From the NCBI RefSeq assembly GCF_046365375.1, contig NZ_JBKEIT010000002.1, forward strand, positions 124,001 to 188,000: DNA of 64,000 nucleotides. Direction: 5' to 3'. This document shows, one piece after another, positions 1-8,640 of the stretch. A model generated the notes under the pieces. That model saw only the letters and a list, made by a program, of their open reading frames with translations, ran no database searches and had not been told where the DNA came from. This stretch comes from Butyricimonas muris. Its GTDB lineage: Bacteria > Bacteroidota > Bacteroidia > Bacteroidales > Marinifilaceae. How positions within the stretch are numbered: position 1 is the first letter of the stretch; each line of letters begins with the position of its first letter. Both the position numbers and the translations under genes were made by a program.

Positions 1-1988
1 ATATCGGGGTAGCCCTATACGTAGATTACCGGATAGGGAAATTGCAAGTAAAAAATCAAGTAAGCTATAACTTGACTAAATCGGCAGAATCACCATACGG
101 CGATTTTTCAAAATACGCTTATGCTCAACCTTATGATACTTACAAAGATGAAAACGGGAAATACCTTGAGCGCTTGCAAGACTATGATAAGACAAGCACG
201 GATACAGACTATCGGGAAAATCCCCTTTACGAATCGACATTGATGAATTATGATAAATCTAAAATAGAAGAATTTATCAACAATCTTAGTGCTAATTGGT
301 ATATAACCCAACATTTATTATTGAAGGGGACCTTTAGCATTACCAGAACTGTCGAACATGGAGATAGATTTCTCGATCCGCTTTCCAAGCAGAATGCGGA
401 ACCGTTGAGCATGACCCATCTTTATTCCGGAGAATTGAGGAAATCAAACGGGGAATCCTTCAATTGGGATATGAACTTGTTATTAGCTTATAATCGTACT
501 TTCGATAAACATAACGTGAATTTTACTGTAGGTATAAATACAAAAGAAGATTATAGTGAAAGTGGGTCCGCTTTCTATAAAGGCTTCCCATCAGGTTCAC
601 TGAATTCACCCAATTACGCGAAAGAAATTTACGAGAAACCAACCCAGTCGGAAGGGAAAAGCAGATTATTCGGGGCAATAGCCACAGTAAATTATAGTTT
701 CCGGGATATTTACCTGTTTGATTTTTCCGGGCGTATTGACGGATCGTCTAAGTTCGGTAGCGACCGTAAATATGCCCCGTTCTGGTCAACCGGTTTCGGT
801 ATCAATATTCACAATTACGCTTTCATGGATAACTACAAGTATATTGATGAATTGAAGATTAGAGGTAGTTACGGGCAAACCGGGAATGTCAATTTCTCGG
901 ATTATGAAGCTAAAACGATTTATTCGATAAATGATGAACAATGGTATCAGACAGGAGCCGGGGCTACATTAACGGCTTTAGGTAACAAAGACCTCACTTG
1001 GGAAACGACAAATACTTTAGATGTCGGGGTTGAATTGAGTATATTAAATCGCCTTTTCTATATCAAAGCATCTTATTATAACAAGAAAACAACCGATTGT
1101 ATCAATAGTGTAACAGTTCCGAGTTCCACGGGTTTCAACACGTACAAGGATAATATCGGAGAGGTTAGGAACAGGGGATACGAGATTGATTTGAGGATGA
1201 ATATTATCAGGAAGCAAGACCTGTACTTGGCTCTTTTCGGCAATCTGTCGCATAATCAAAATAGACTGATGAAAATTGCTCAAAGTTTGAGAGACTATAA
1301 CACGCAAGTCGACGAGTATTTCAAAACGAACAGTCGTTTTGACGGTTCAACGAGTAAGCCTTTTAATAAATACGTGGAAGGAATATCCATGAACACAATT
1401 TGGGGGGTACGCTCCATGGGTATCGACCCGTCTAATGGGAATGAAGTTTTTATTCGACCGGACGGGACTTTAACCGACGTGTGGAATACTTCAGACCAAG
1501 TGGCTATCGGATGCACCGATCCGGATGCTCAAGGTTCATTCGGTTTTAACTTGACCTATAAGAACTTCTCCCTGTTCACCAATTTCATGTATGAATTCGG
1601 AGGACAACGTTATAACCAGACATTGGTTGACCGGGTTGAGAATGCTGATATTTACAACGAGAATGTTGATAAACGAGTATTAACAGACAGGTGGCAAAAA
1701 GCCGGCGATAAGGCAAAATTTAAAAAACTGGAAAGCGGTAGAACCGGTGGAATTGAAACAACTAATCCTACCTCCCGGTTTGTTCAAGATTATAATATGG
1801 TATCTTTAAGTTCTATCTCTCTTGGTTATGATTTCACCCAACCTTGGGTAAAAAAAGCCAGATTAAGTATGTTGCGTTTTGAGATTGGGGCGGAGGATCT
1901 CGTGAGATGGTCTTCGGTAAAAGAAGAAAGAGGCCTAAGTTATCCTTTTGCCAGAACAATAAATTTTTCATTAAAAGCTAGCTTCTAA
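1..1988 (+). CDS. SusC/RagA-family TonB-dependent outer-membrane receptor, 5' end outside the window
   Basis: C-terminal part of a SusC-type TonB-dependent transporter, the outer-membrane beta-barrel that imports ligands captured by its SusD partner. The open frame is already running at position 3 (reading IGVALYVDYRIGKLQ), so the TTG at 42 is an internal leucine and not a start. The visible part is barrel only; the signal peptide, carboxypeptidase-like domain and plug lie upstream. It ends in aromatic-rich strands and a terminal Phe, as is usual for outer-membrane barrels. It is a close paralogue of the receptor at 17933-21358: long stretches such as the region around YEFGGQ.YNQTLVD.VENA correspond closely. 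SusD follows after 10 bases, giving a canonical SusCD order. Family assignment is firm; substrate is unknown. Confidence 0.95.
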   Translation, partial: IGVALYVDYRIGKLQVKNQVSYNLTKSAESPYGDFSKYAYAQPYDTYKDENGKYLERLQDYDKTSTDTDYRENPLYESTLMNYDKSKIEEFINNLSANWYITQHLLLKGTFSITRTVEHGDRFLDPLSKQNAEPLSMTHLYSGELRKSNGESFNWDMNLLLAYNRTFDKHNVNFTVGINTKEDYSESGSAFYKGFPSGSLNSPNYAKEIYEKPTQSEGKSRLFGAIATVNYSFRDIYLFDFSGRIDGSSKFGSDRKYAPFWSTGFGINIHNYAFMDNYKYIDELKIRGSYGQTGNVNFSDYEAKTIYSINDEQWYQTGAGATLTALGNKDLTWETTNTLDVGVELSILNRLFYIKASYYNKKTTDCINSVTVPSSTGFNTYKDNIGEVRNRGYEIDLRMNIIRKQDLYLALFGNLSHNQNRLMKIAQSLRDYNTQVDEYFKTNSRFDGSTSKPFNKYVEGISMNTIWGVRSMGIDPSNGNEVFIRPDGTLTDVWNTSDQVAIGCTDPDAQGSFGFNLTYKNFSLFTNFMYEFGGQRYNQTLVDRVENADIYNENVDKRVLTDRWQKAGDKAKFKKLESGRTGGIETTNPTSRFVQDYNMVSLSSISLGYDFTQPWVKKARLSMLRFEIGAEDLVRWSSVKEERGLSYPFARTINFSLKASF

Positions 1989-1998
1989 AAGAAAAAAC

Positions 1999-3444
1999 AT
2001 GAAAATATCGAAATTTATTATCGCTATAACTTTGTTGACTGCATTAACTTCATGTAATGATTGGTTGACAATAAGCCCGAAAAATCAAGTTGATGAAGAT
2101 CAATTATTTGAAACCGGACTTGGATATAGAAACGCACTAAACGGCATATACCAAAATATGGCAGCCGGTAGTATGTATGGTCGGGAAATGACATGGGGTG
2201 CTCTCGATGTATTAGCACGGTATTATGATGTAAGTTATTTACCCAAAAATTGGAGTACAATCGCCGATTATAATTACAAGGATAAAAATGTAAAACCATT
2301 AATTGACAATATCTGGTCGAAAACTTATAATTCGATAGCAAATGCCAATAATCTGTTGTCAAGAATCGACGGAGAGGATCCGCTAAAATTTGCGGGAGAA
2401 GAACTTGAAAAAAATGTAATTAAAGGAGAAGCCTTAGCCCTCCGGGCTTTCCTTCACTTTGAAATGGTGCGCTTGTTTGCTCCTTCCAAAGATGACGGTC
2501 AAACTTATATCCCTTATTTCGAGAAATACCCCTCGACTTACGAGTCCAGAGCAACGATCAACGACGTGATGGAAAAAGTGATCCGGGATCTTAATGCGGC
2601 AAAAGATCTGGTGGCCCCGTATGACACGTTAGGCACACGGGAAGACAGAATGAGTTATTATTACTGCTTTTCAAGTTCGTCTTCGAACACGGCGATCTTA
2701 GGAATTACGGATATTTTTGAGGCTTATAGAGGCTTCCGGATGAATTATTACGCTATTAATGCTGTTTTAGCTCGCGCATACGCTTACGTTGGTAAATATC
2801 AAGAAGCATTCAATACAACACAAATCATTATTGATGCTAAAGATAATTCGGCGAACCTATTCCGGTTTACTCCCGAAGAAAGCATTAGTGCGAAACCCAA
2901 ATTACATGACGATCTGATTTTTGCATTGTCAAATGAAAAACTTCTGGATAATTATTTATCATATTATAATACGCCGGAGGTAATATTATATTTGGACATT
3001 TATGATAAAGAGGATATGTTTGATGATCCCGCAGACTATCGTGGAAAAAAATTGGTCGCAGAAGTTAATGACTGGTGGTATCAATCTTTAAAATATTCTC
3101 TTAATGCCACAAGCGATCCGCAGACGAATGAAATTATGATACCTATGCTCCGTTTAAGTGAGATGTATTATATCCGGGCAGAATATTACGCACACTCGAA
3201 TATGTTTAAAGAGGCGACTAACGAATTGGATATTGTACGTCGGGGACGGAATTGTACTGTTGGTCGTTTGGATATCACGTCGATGACCGAATTTAACTCG
3301 GAGTTAATTAATGAAGCCAAAAGAGAGTTTGTCGGAGAAGGTCAGTTGTGGTTCTACTACAAGAAACTCAACATCAAACCCAAGAGATCCATGCCGGATG
3401 AAGCGTTTATCCTTCCTTTACCCGAAAGTGAAACTATTAATTAA
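1999..3444 (+). CDS. SusD/RagB-family surface lipoprotein
   Basis: Substrate-binding lid of the SusCD transporter, anchored in the outer membrane and exposed at the cell surface. The signal peptide ends in a lipobox (LTALTSC, Cys19) followed by the usual acidic/Asn-rich linker. The helical TPR-like SusD core fills the rest: KGEALALRAFLHFEMVRLFAP is the typical central motif (about residue 140), and the C-terminal part has the FVGEGQLWFYYKKLN block seen in this subfamily. Length (481 aa) is normal. It lies 10 bases after SusC and 14 bases before a DUF4843 lipoprotein, in one operon. Ligand cannot be read from sequence. Confidence 0.95.
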   Translation: MKISKFIIAITLLTALTSCNDWLTISPKNQVDEDQLFETGLGYRNALNGIYQNMAAGSMYGREMTWGALDVLARYYDVSYLPKNWSTIADYNYKDKNVKPLIDNIWSKTYNSIANANNLLSRIDGEDPLKFAGEELEKNVIKGEALALRAFLHFEMVRLFAPSKDDGQTYIPYFEKYPSTYESRATINDVMEKVIRDLNAAKDLVAPYDTLGTREDRMSYYYCFSSSSSNTAILGITDIFEAYRGFRMNYYAINAVLARAYAYVGKYQEAFNTTQIIIDAKDNSANLFRFTPEESISAKPKLHDDLIFALSNEKLLDNYLSYYNTPEVILYLDIYDKEDMFDDPADYRGKKLVAEVNDWWYQSLKYSLNATSDPQTNEIMIPMLRLSEMYYIRAEYYAHSNMFKEATNELDIVRRGRNCTVGRLDITSMTEFNSELINEAKREFVGEGQLWFYYKKLNIKPKRSMPDEAFILPLPESETIN

Positions 3445-3458
3445 TCACGTCAAAAGAT

Positions 3459-4157
3459 ATGAAAAAATATATTATCATATTAGGATTATTATCCGTCCTC
3501 TTTGCTTGTTCGGAACAAGAAACGGATTTATATAATACTGCACATCGCCAATTATTTATTTCTACAAAGGGAAGAATAGACACGGCCTATGTTTCTTTCT
3601 CGCATTATCCCGGGGAAAATACATTAAAGGTTCCTTTCATTGTTTCACTGATCGGAGAACCTGCCGGGGTGGACCTTGAATACAAAATTCAAGTTATCGA
3701 TTCCTTAACGACAGCTATCGCGGGAGATTACACATTACCCCAACCTCCAGTCTTCAGAGCGAATCGCACAACAGATACGTTGTGGATAGAGGTTTCAAAG
3801 AAGAATTTGGAGGCAAAATCATATCTCCTTAAAATCATGTTGGCGGAGAATGAAAACTTTGAACCGGGTTATTATTACCAACAAACGGCACAGCTTCGTT
3901 ATGACAATATTACCAGCAAACCTCTATGGTGGGATAACACGGTTATTGAGATGTATTTAGGGATATTTTCCCCGGAAAAATATGATGCCTTTATACGTGT
4001 GACCGGAGAAATCTCCTTTGAAGGCAAAGAACCATGGGAAATGCGAATATTGTCATTACAACTCAAAGATGCAATTGCGGCTTCGCTTGCCGATAACGAT
4101 CCCAAAAATGACATCACGGAAGCCGGAGGTGCTCCAATGATAATCCCTTGCTATTAA
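3459..4157 (+). CDS. DUF4843 domain-containing lipoprotein
   Basis: Short lipoprotein (232 aa) with lipobox SVLFAC (Cys17). It matches the DUF4843 family found directly after SusD in many Bacteroidota loci. The family hallmark P-x-WW is visible (KPLWWDN, about residue 154). The first half looks like beta-sandwich repeats (LKVPFIVSLIGEPAGVDLEY), as in Calx-beta-like modules. Two paralogues occupy the same position in the other two SusCD loci of this window. Likely a surface-exposed accessory ligand-binding lipoprotein; that role is inferred from location only. Confidence 0.85.
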   Translation: MKKYIIILGLLSVLFACSEQETDLYNTAHRQLFISTKGRIDTAYVSFSHYPGENTLKVPFIVSLIGEPAGVDLEYKIQVIDSLTTAIAGDYTLPQPPVFRANRTTDTLWIEVSKKNLEAKSYLLKIMLAENENFEPGYYYQQTAQLRYDNITSKPLWWDNTVIEMYLGIFSPEKYDAFIRVTGEISFEGKEPWEMRILSLQLKDAIAASLADNDPKNDITEAGGAPMIIPCY

Positions 4158-4174
4158 TTTAAAATGAAAAAACT

Positions 4175-5779
4175 ATGAATATGAAATATAATATATTTTC
4201 ACTCATCATTATAGTTTTATTTTTCACGAATTGCTATGATGATAAAGGGAATTACTCTTATCACGATATCAACACCATAGAAATTGGGAAATTTACAGGA
4301 AGTACTTCTCTTGCAGTTGGTGATACCATAGATATAAAGCCGGAATTAACATTCAGCAGAGGAGTTGAAACAGAAGGGTTGAAGTATACATGGGAATGGT
4401 GTGGCAAAACACGTCCGGGGTGGAATAAAAAAGACTTTTATTGGATCACGGACACGCTATCCAGTGGTTATCTTGTTTTGCGTATAACTGATCCTAACAC
4501 GGGAGTTACTTATATTCAAAGCCAGTCATATACTATAAGCAGCGAGTTTAATGTTGACGGGTGGATTGTCCTGGGAGATAAAGACCAGAAATCTTACCTG
4601 ACGTTCGTGAAAGAACACACGAAAGAAAATGAGAAAGGTGAAGACGTTTGGGCTAATATTGTATACGAAGACGTCTATAAGCTGAAAAGCCATAGCGAGT
4701 TAGGGACTTTGCCAGTCAAACTGCATGAACATTTTTGCAATACACGTAATAATCATGATCTTGCCGCTAATATCATGGTGGTACAACAAGGAGGACAAGG
4801 TATGGTCGATCTGGACGGTCTTACCTTCCAAAAAGTGATCACGATCGACGAGGCCTTTGCAAACCATACATTACCGGTTGATTTCAAACCTGTCAATACC
4901 ATGTCTATGAAAAGAGTCGATTTGATAGAAAATTATGACGGGAAAATATTCTCTAGGGTTAAAGTCAGTGATGACTTGTATCATTCCAGCAGTTATTTGC
5001 AAACACCTGTGACATTGGACGGAGAAGAATTACACGCTCACATCTATCTCTCGACATTCAAGGAAAATGGTTTTGCAACACTCCATGACTTTGAAAACAA
5101 TCGTCTGGTTGTAATTTTGGATCAAACGGATATTTACAGTTCCACGAATCTAAGCAAACCACAAGTAATGCCGGGCAAACCTTCGGAAGATATCCCGACA
5201 GGTTGGGTTCCTTTAGACAATTTGGGAGATAATGAATTGATTCATCTTGGATATTATAATCCTTCGTTAGGAGTTTCACAACCCGTTGGTTTCTTTATGA
5301 TTTTAAAAGACAAAGACGGAAAATACTGGACTCAAGATTTTATTGTAAATCGGGATTGGGCTTCTTCAAATTTATACCTAAGCGATTGTAGACGCAATGA
5401 AATAGATTTGGCTCCATATATAAATTCCAATAGTGTGATATACACATTGCCTTTTGAAGATGCATCAGATTATGTACTCATATCCAAAGATAAAGAGCTC
5501 TATCTGTATTGCAGGCAATCACCCAAAGATGGAATTAAATTATTTTATACCTGTACAGGTAATGTCACGGCAATAAATGCCGAGGTATGGTACCACAGAC
5601 GTGCCGGAATTGGTTTGGATAACGGACAGTTTGTCATTCTTAACATGAGAGATGGGAAAAACTTGCAAACAGATGAAGAAAAATTAATATGGCAAACTCC
5701 TGAAAATGCAATGAATTTGGGTAAAATTGTCGATGTACGATTCAAAGTTGGAAGTGGAGATAATTGGGGGTGGAATTAA
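4175..5779 (+). CDS. PKD-like family lipoprotein
   Basis: Large lipoprotein (534 aa) with signal peptide and lipobox FFTNC (Cys20) followed by YDDKGNYSYHDIN, the signature start of the PKD-like lipoproteins that sit fourth in SusC-SusD-DUF4843 operons. An N-terminal Ig/PKD-like module (about 35-135) is followed by a region of repeated blades with HxxxxxGGQGxVDLDG-type motifs, suggesting a propeller-like fold. The C terminus (NLGKIVDVRFKVG) is nearly the same as in the paralogue at 14059-15705. Probably surface-exposed and substrate-binding; no catalytic motif is visible. ATG at 4175 and 4181 are both possible starts. Confidence 0.8.
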   Translation: MNMKYNIFSLIIIVLFFTNCYDDKGNYSYHDINTIEIGKFTGSTSLAVGDTIDIKPELTFSRGVETEGLKYTWEWCGKTRPGWNKKDFYWITDTLSSGYLVLRITDPNTGVTYIQSQSYTISSEFNVDGWIVLGDKDQKSYLTFVKEHTKENEKGEDVWANIVYEDVYKLKSHSELGTLPVKLHEHFCNTRNNHDLAANIMVVQQGGQGMVDLDGLTFQKVITIDEAFANHTLPVDFKPVNTMSMKRVDLIENYDGKIFSRVKVSDDLYHSSSYLQTPVTLDGEELHAHIYLSTFKENGFATLHDFENNRLVVILDQTDIYSSTNLSKPQVMPGKPSEDIPTGWVPLDNLGDNELIHLGYYNPSLGVSQPVGFFMILKDKDGKYWTQDFIVNRDWASSNLYLSDCRRNEIDLAPYINSNSVIYTLPFEDASDYVLISKDKELYLYCRQSPKDGIKLFYTCTGNVTAINAEVWYHRRAGIGLDNGQFVILNMRDGKNLQTDEEKLIWQTPENAMNLGKIVDVRFKVGSGDNWGWN

Positions 5780-5805
5780 ATAAAACCGTCATTATTCGGA
5801 GTGAA

Positions 5806-5837
5806 GCGAAGAATCTCCAAGTAAGGGGATTCTTCGC
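5806..5837 (+). terminator. Intercistronic hairpin between the SusCD operon and the metalloprotease genes
   Basis: Stem gcgaagaatc (5806-5815) pairs perfectly with gattcttcgc (5828-5837), and tcc/ggg can extend it inward. No T-run follows, so it is better read as an attenuator or mRNA-processing hairpin than a full intrinsic terminator. It lies in the 134-base gap between the PKD-like gene and the first metalloprotease and could lower expression of the protease genes relative to SusCD. Confidence 0.5.
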
Positions 5838-5913
5838 GATACTCGAAATGTCAGAAGATATCTATTGAAAATAGATCGGGTATATTATTGTATGTTTTAA
5901 ATCAAAAGTATTT

Positions 5914-8598
5914 ATGAAAATCAGAGTTTTAATTATTCTGGTGGCTTTACTTTGCGTGCCGTTCACTTCGGAGGCAAGGAAAAAGTCCAAGAAAAAAGAT
6001 GCAAAAGTCGAAGAGAAGACAGAAAGCAAGTACGAAAAATTATTCAAGGGAAAGCAGTGTACAACAGTGAAAGGAATGATTACTCTTCACAAGATGGATC
6101 AAAAAGTATACATGGAATTTCCATTATCCTTGATGGAGAGAGAAATGCTTCTGGGAGCAACCGTGTCTGAAATCAGTGACAACTCCAATGCGCTGGTGGG
6201 ACAGAAAAACAATCCTTTGGTACACATCAAATTTTCATTAGCAGATAGTACTGTTCAAATGAAAGAGGTGAGCAATGAACGCAAGACACAAATGATCTCG
6301 GACACAAAAGATCCAAACGTGAAAGCTGCTATGGCGAAAGGAAATTTTGCCCCAGTGATGGATGCTTACAAAATAGAAGCTTATTCCCCGGATAGTACTG
6401 CCGTCGTGTTTGATGTCACTAAGTTTTTCGTGGGCAATAACAGTTGGCTGCAACCTTTTGACCCGTATAGCCAAAGAACTTATTACGGGATGGCGGCTAG
6501 ATTTATAAAATACCAAAAAGACCTTTCCTACGTTGATGAAATCAAAGCTTTCGAGGACAACATATCCATCACTTCCAGTCTGTCTTATTTGCAAGATATT
6601 ATTTACATGGGAATAGTAATGTTTGCCCACAACGAACCGGTGACGGCAAAAGTAAACTGTTCTCTGGTTTTGCTCCCCGAAGAGCCAAGTATGCGCCCGA
6701 GAATAGCCGACCCGCGGGTGGGGTATTTCTTCGGTTACAAAAGTAATGTCAGCACCACGCAAGACGGTATAAAAGATATATACTTTATCAACCGATGGGA
6801 CGTGCAACCGAAGGACGTGGAAGCCTACAAGAGGGGAGAATTGGTGGAACCCGTGAAACCGATCGTGTTCTACGTGGATAACGCTTTCCCCGAGGAGTGG
6901 AAAGAACCGATTCGCCAAGGTATTTTGGAATGGAACAAGGCTTTTGAAAAAATCGGTTTCAAAAACGTGATGGTAGCCAAAGATTTCCCGACAAACGACC
7001 CGGAATTCGACCCGGATAATATTAAATATAATTGCGTCCGTTACTGCCCGATCGGGATGGCTAACGCACAAGGCCCTTCATGGGTAGATCCGAGAAACAA
7101 CGAGATTATTAACGCTAGCGTGTTGGTTTACCATGACGTGATCCAATTGGTAAACAGTATGCGTTTCGTGCAAACGGCACAATTGGATGAACGCGTGAGA
7201 ACACCCAAATTACCGGAGGATGTGGTGAAAGAAAGTATGCGTTACATTGTTGCCCACGAGATCGGGCACACGTTGGGTCTGATGCATAATATGGCAGCCT
7301 CTGCCGCTATTCCGGTGGAGAAGTACCGGGATGCGGAATTTATGGCAAAATACGGGACGACGATGTCTATCATGGACTACGCGCGCTACAATTATATCGC
7401 ACAACCCGGAGATAAAGGTGTTAAATTAACCCCTCCCGACTTGGGCGTGTATGACTATTACGCTATCGAATACGGGTATAAACCGATTCTTGAAGCAAAT
7501 ACTACCGCGGAAGAAATTCCGGTATTAAGAAAATTCGTCAGCGACAAAGCCGGGGACCCGAAGTACCGCTACGGGAAACAACAAGTGTATTACGGTGTAT
7601 TCGACCCTTCATCCATGACAGAGGACTTGAGTGATGATCCGGTAAAAGCCGGAGAGTACGGTATCAAGAACTTGAAATATATTTTGGCACATATGAATGA
7701 ATGGTTGGACGATAAAGATCATGATTACACCTACCGCCAAAGTATTTACAATGATATGGTGACTCAATACACCCGTTACTTGACAAACGCTCAAACGAAT
7801 ATCGGGGGATTTTATATCAACGAACATTACGTGGGAGATCCTTACGCTACGAGTAAGGTTGTTCCCAAGGAAATCCAAAAGCGTTCGCTGGCATTCATCA
7901 TGAAAGAACTGAAGAACCTAGAATGGATTGATGATATCAACGTGGTTAAAAACCTTGAATTTGACGGTTCAACGGCAAGACTCATGTTGAAAGAATTCAG
8001 CGGAACATTGTTAAACACGAAACGCATATCACTGGCAGCCTACCGTGAACCGGACGTTGCCTACACGCCGAGAGAATATCTTGACGATTTGTATAGCCAC
8101 GTGTGGGAATCCGCTATCAAAGGAAGAACCCCCACGGCGTCGGAAATGCTGTTGCAAACAGTTTTCCTTGAAACCTTGCTTAAAGAAGCTGATCCACTAA
8201 CCGAAAAAATGTTTCAATCGGACTATTTTTTGCTTAGGAGTAATCCCGTACCGGAGATTCCAACATTTGCCAAAACAAAGATGCCTGTTTATGAAGCCAT
8301 GCAAATGATGAATTCTTTGAGCCAGAACTCGGCATTACACGCGAACACGACTGAAAAGAATTTCTTGAATTTCAAACGTGACAATGATTTCAGGCAAGCA
8401 TTAAATGAAACATTCGGTTTTAATTACATCATGTACGTGGAGAATATATCCAATGACAACCAAAAACATTTATTGCATCGGATGGTAAGCCGGATTCATA
8501 ACACGCTAAAAGCGAATAAAAATACGGGAACCTACGAATCCAAAGCTCATTATAACTATTTGTTATCATTAATCGAGGATTTTCTCAGAGATAAGTAA
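5914..8598 (+). CDS. Zinc-dependent metalloprotease, DUF5118/DUF5117/DUF4953 family (paralogue 1)
   Basis: Predicted exported zinc endopeptidase (894 aa). A signal peptide (about 1-21, ending FTSEA) precedes a Lys-rich linker. Then come DUF5118/DUF5117-type regions (about 40-330) and the catalytic DUF4953-type domain. The extended zinc motif HEIGHTLGLMH is intact: His448, Glu449, His452 and His458, followed by a Met-turn candidate SIMDYAR, as in metzincins. There is no lipobox, so periplasmic or secreted. It is first of three tandem paralogues (gaps 42 and 25 bases) downstream of a SusCD operon, suggesting it processes protein or peptide ligands for that transporter. Family is secure; substrate is unknown. 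Confidence 0.9.
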   Translation: MKIRVLIILVALLCVPFTSEARKKSKKKDAKVEEKTESKYEKLFKGKQCTTVKGMITLHKMDQKVYMEFPLSLMEREMLLGATVSEISDNSNALVGQKNNPLVHIKFSLADSTVQMKEVSNERKTQMISDTKDPNVKAAMAKGNFAPVMDAYKIEAYSPDSTAVVFDVTKFFVGNNSWLQPFDPYSQRTYYGMAARFIKYQKDLSYVDEIKAFEDNISITSSLSYLQDIIYMGIVMFAHNEPVTAKVNCSLVLLPEEPSMRPRIADPRVGYFFGYKSNVSTTQDGIKDIYFINRWDVQPKDVEAYKRGELVEPVKPIVFYVDNAFPEEWKEPIRQGILEWNKAFEKIGFKNVMVAKDFPTNDPEFDPDNIKYNCVRYCPIGMANAQGPSWVDPRNNEIINASVLVYHDVIQLVNSMRFVQTAQLDERVRTPKLPEDVVKESMRYIVAHEIGHTLGLMHNMAASAAIPVEKYRDAEFMAKYGTTMSIMDYARYNYIAQPGDKGVKLTPPDLGVYDYYAIEYGYKPILEANTTAEEIPVLRKFVSDKAGDPKYRYGKQQVYYGVFDPSSMTEDLSDDPVKAGEYGIKNLKYILAHMNEWLDDKDHDYTYRQSIYNDMVTQYTRYLTNAQTNIGGFYINEHYVGDPYATSKVVPKEIQKRSLAFIMKELKNLEWIDDINVVKNLEFDGSTARLMLKEFSGTLLNTKRISLAAYREPDVAYTPREYLDDLYSHVWESAIKGRTPTASEMLLQTVFLETLLKEADPLTEKMFQSDYFLLRSNPVPEIPTFAKTKMPVYEAMQMMNSLSQNSALHANTTEKNFLNFKRDNDFRQALNETFGFNYIMYVENISNDNQKHLLHRMVSRIHNTLKANKNTGTYESKAHYNYLLSLIEDFLRDK

Positions 8599-8640
8599 CA
8601 AATTACAAGTGACAGCATAAATAAAAAATAAATCAGTATT

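Noticed and set aside
42..1988. The first receptor as a complete gene starting at the TTG at 42
   Set aside because: The frame is open to the window start and the residues before 42 match the paralogous SusC; only barrel sequence is present.
6238..7071. Long antisense open frame inside metalloprotease 1 (277 codons on -), with similar ones in the paralogues
   Set aside because: It shadows a conserved domain-bearing gene, matches no family, and similar antisense frames recur in all three paralogues because of codon bias.
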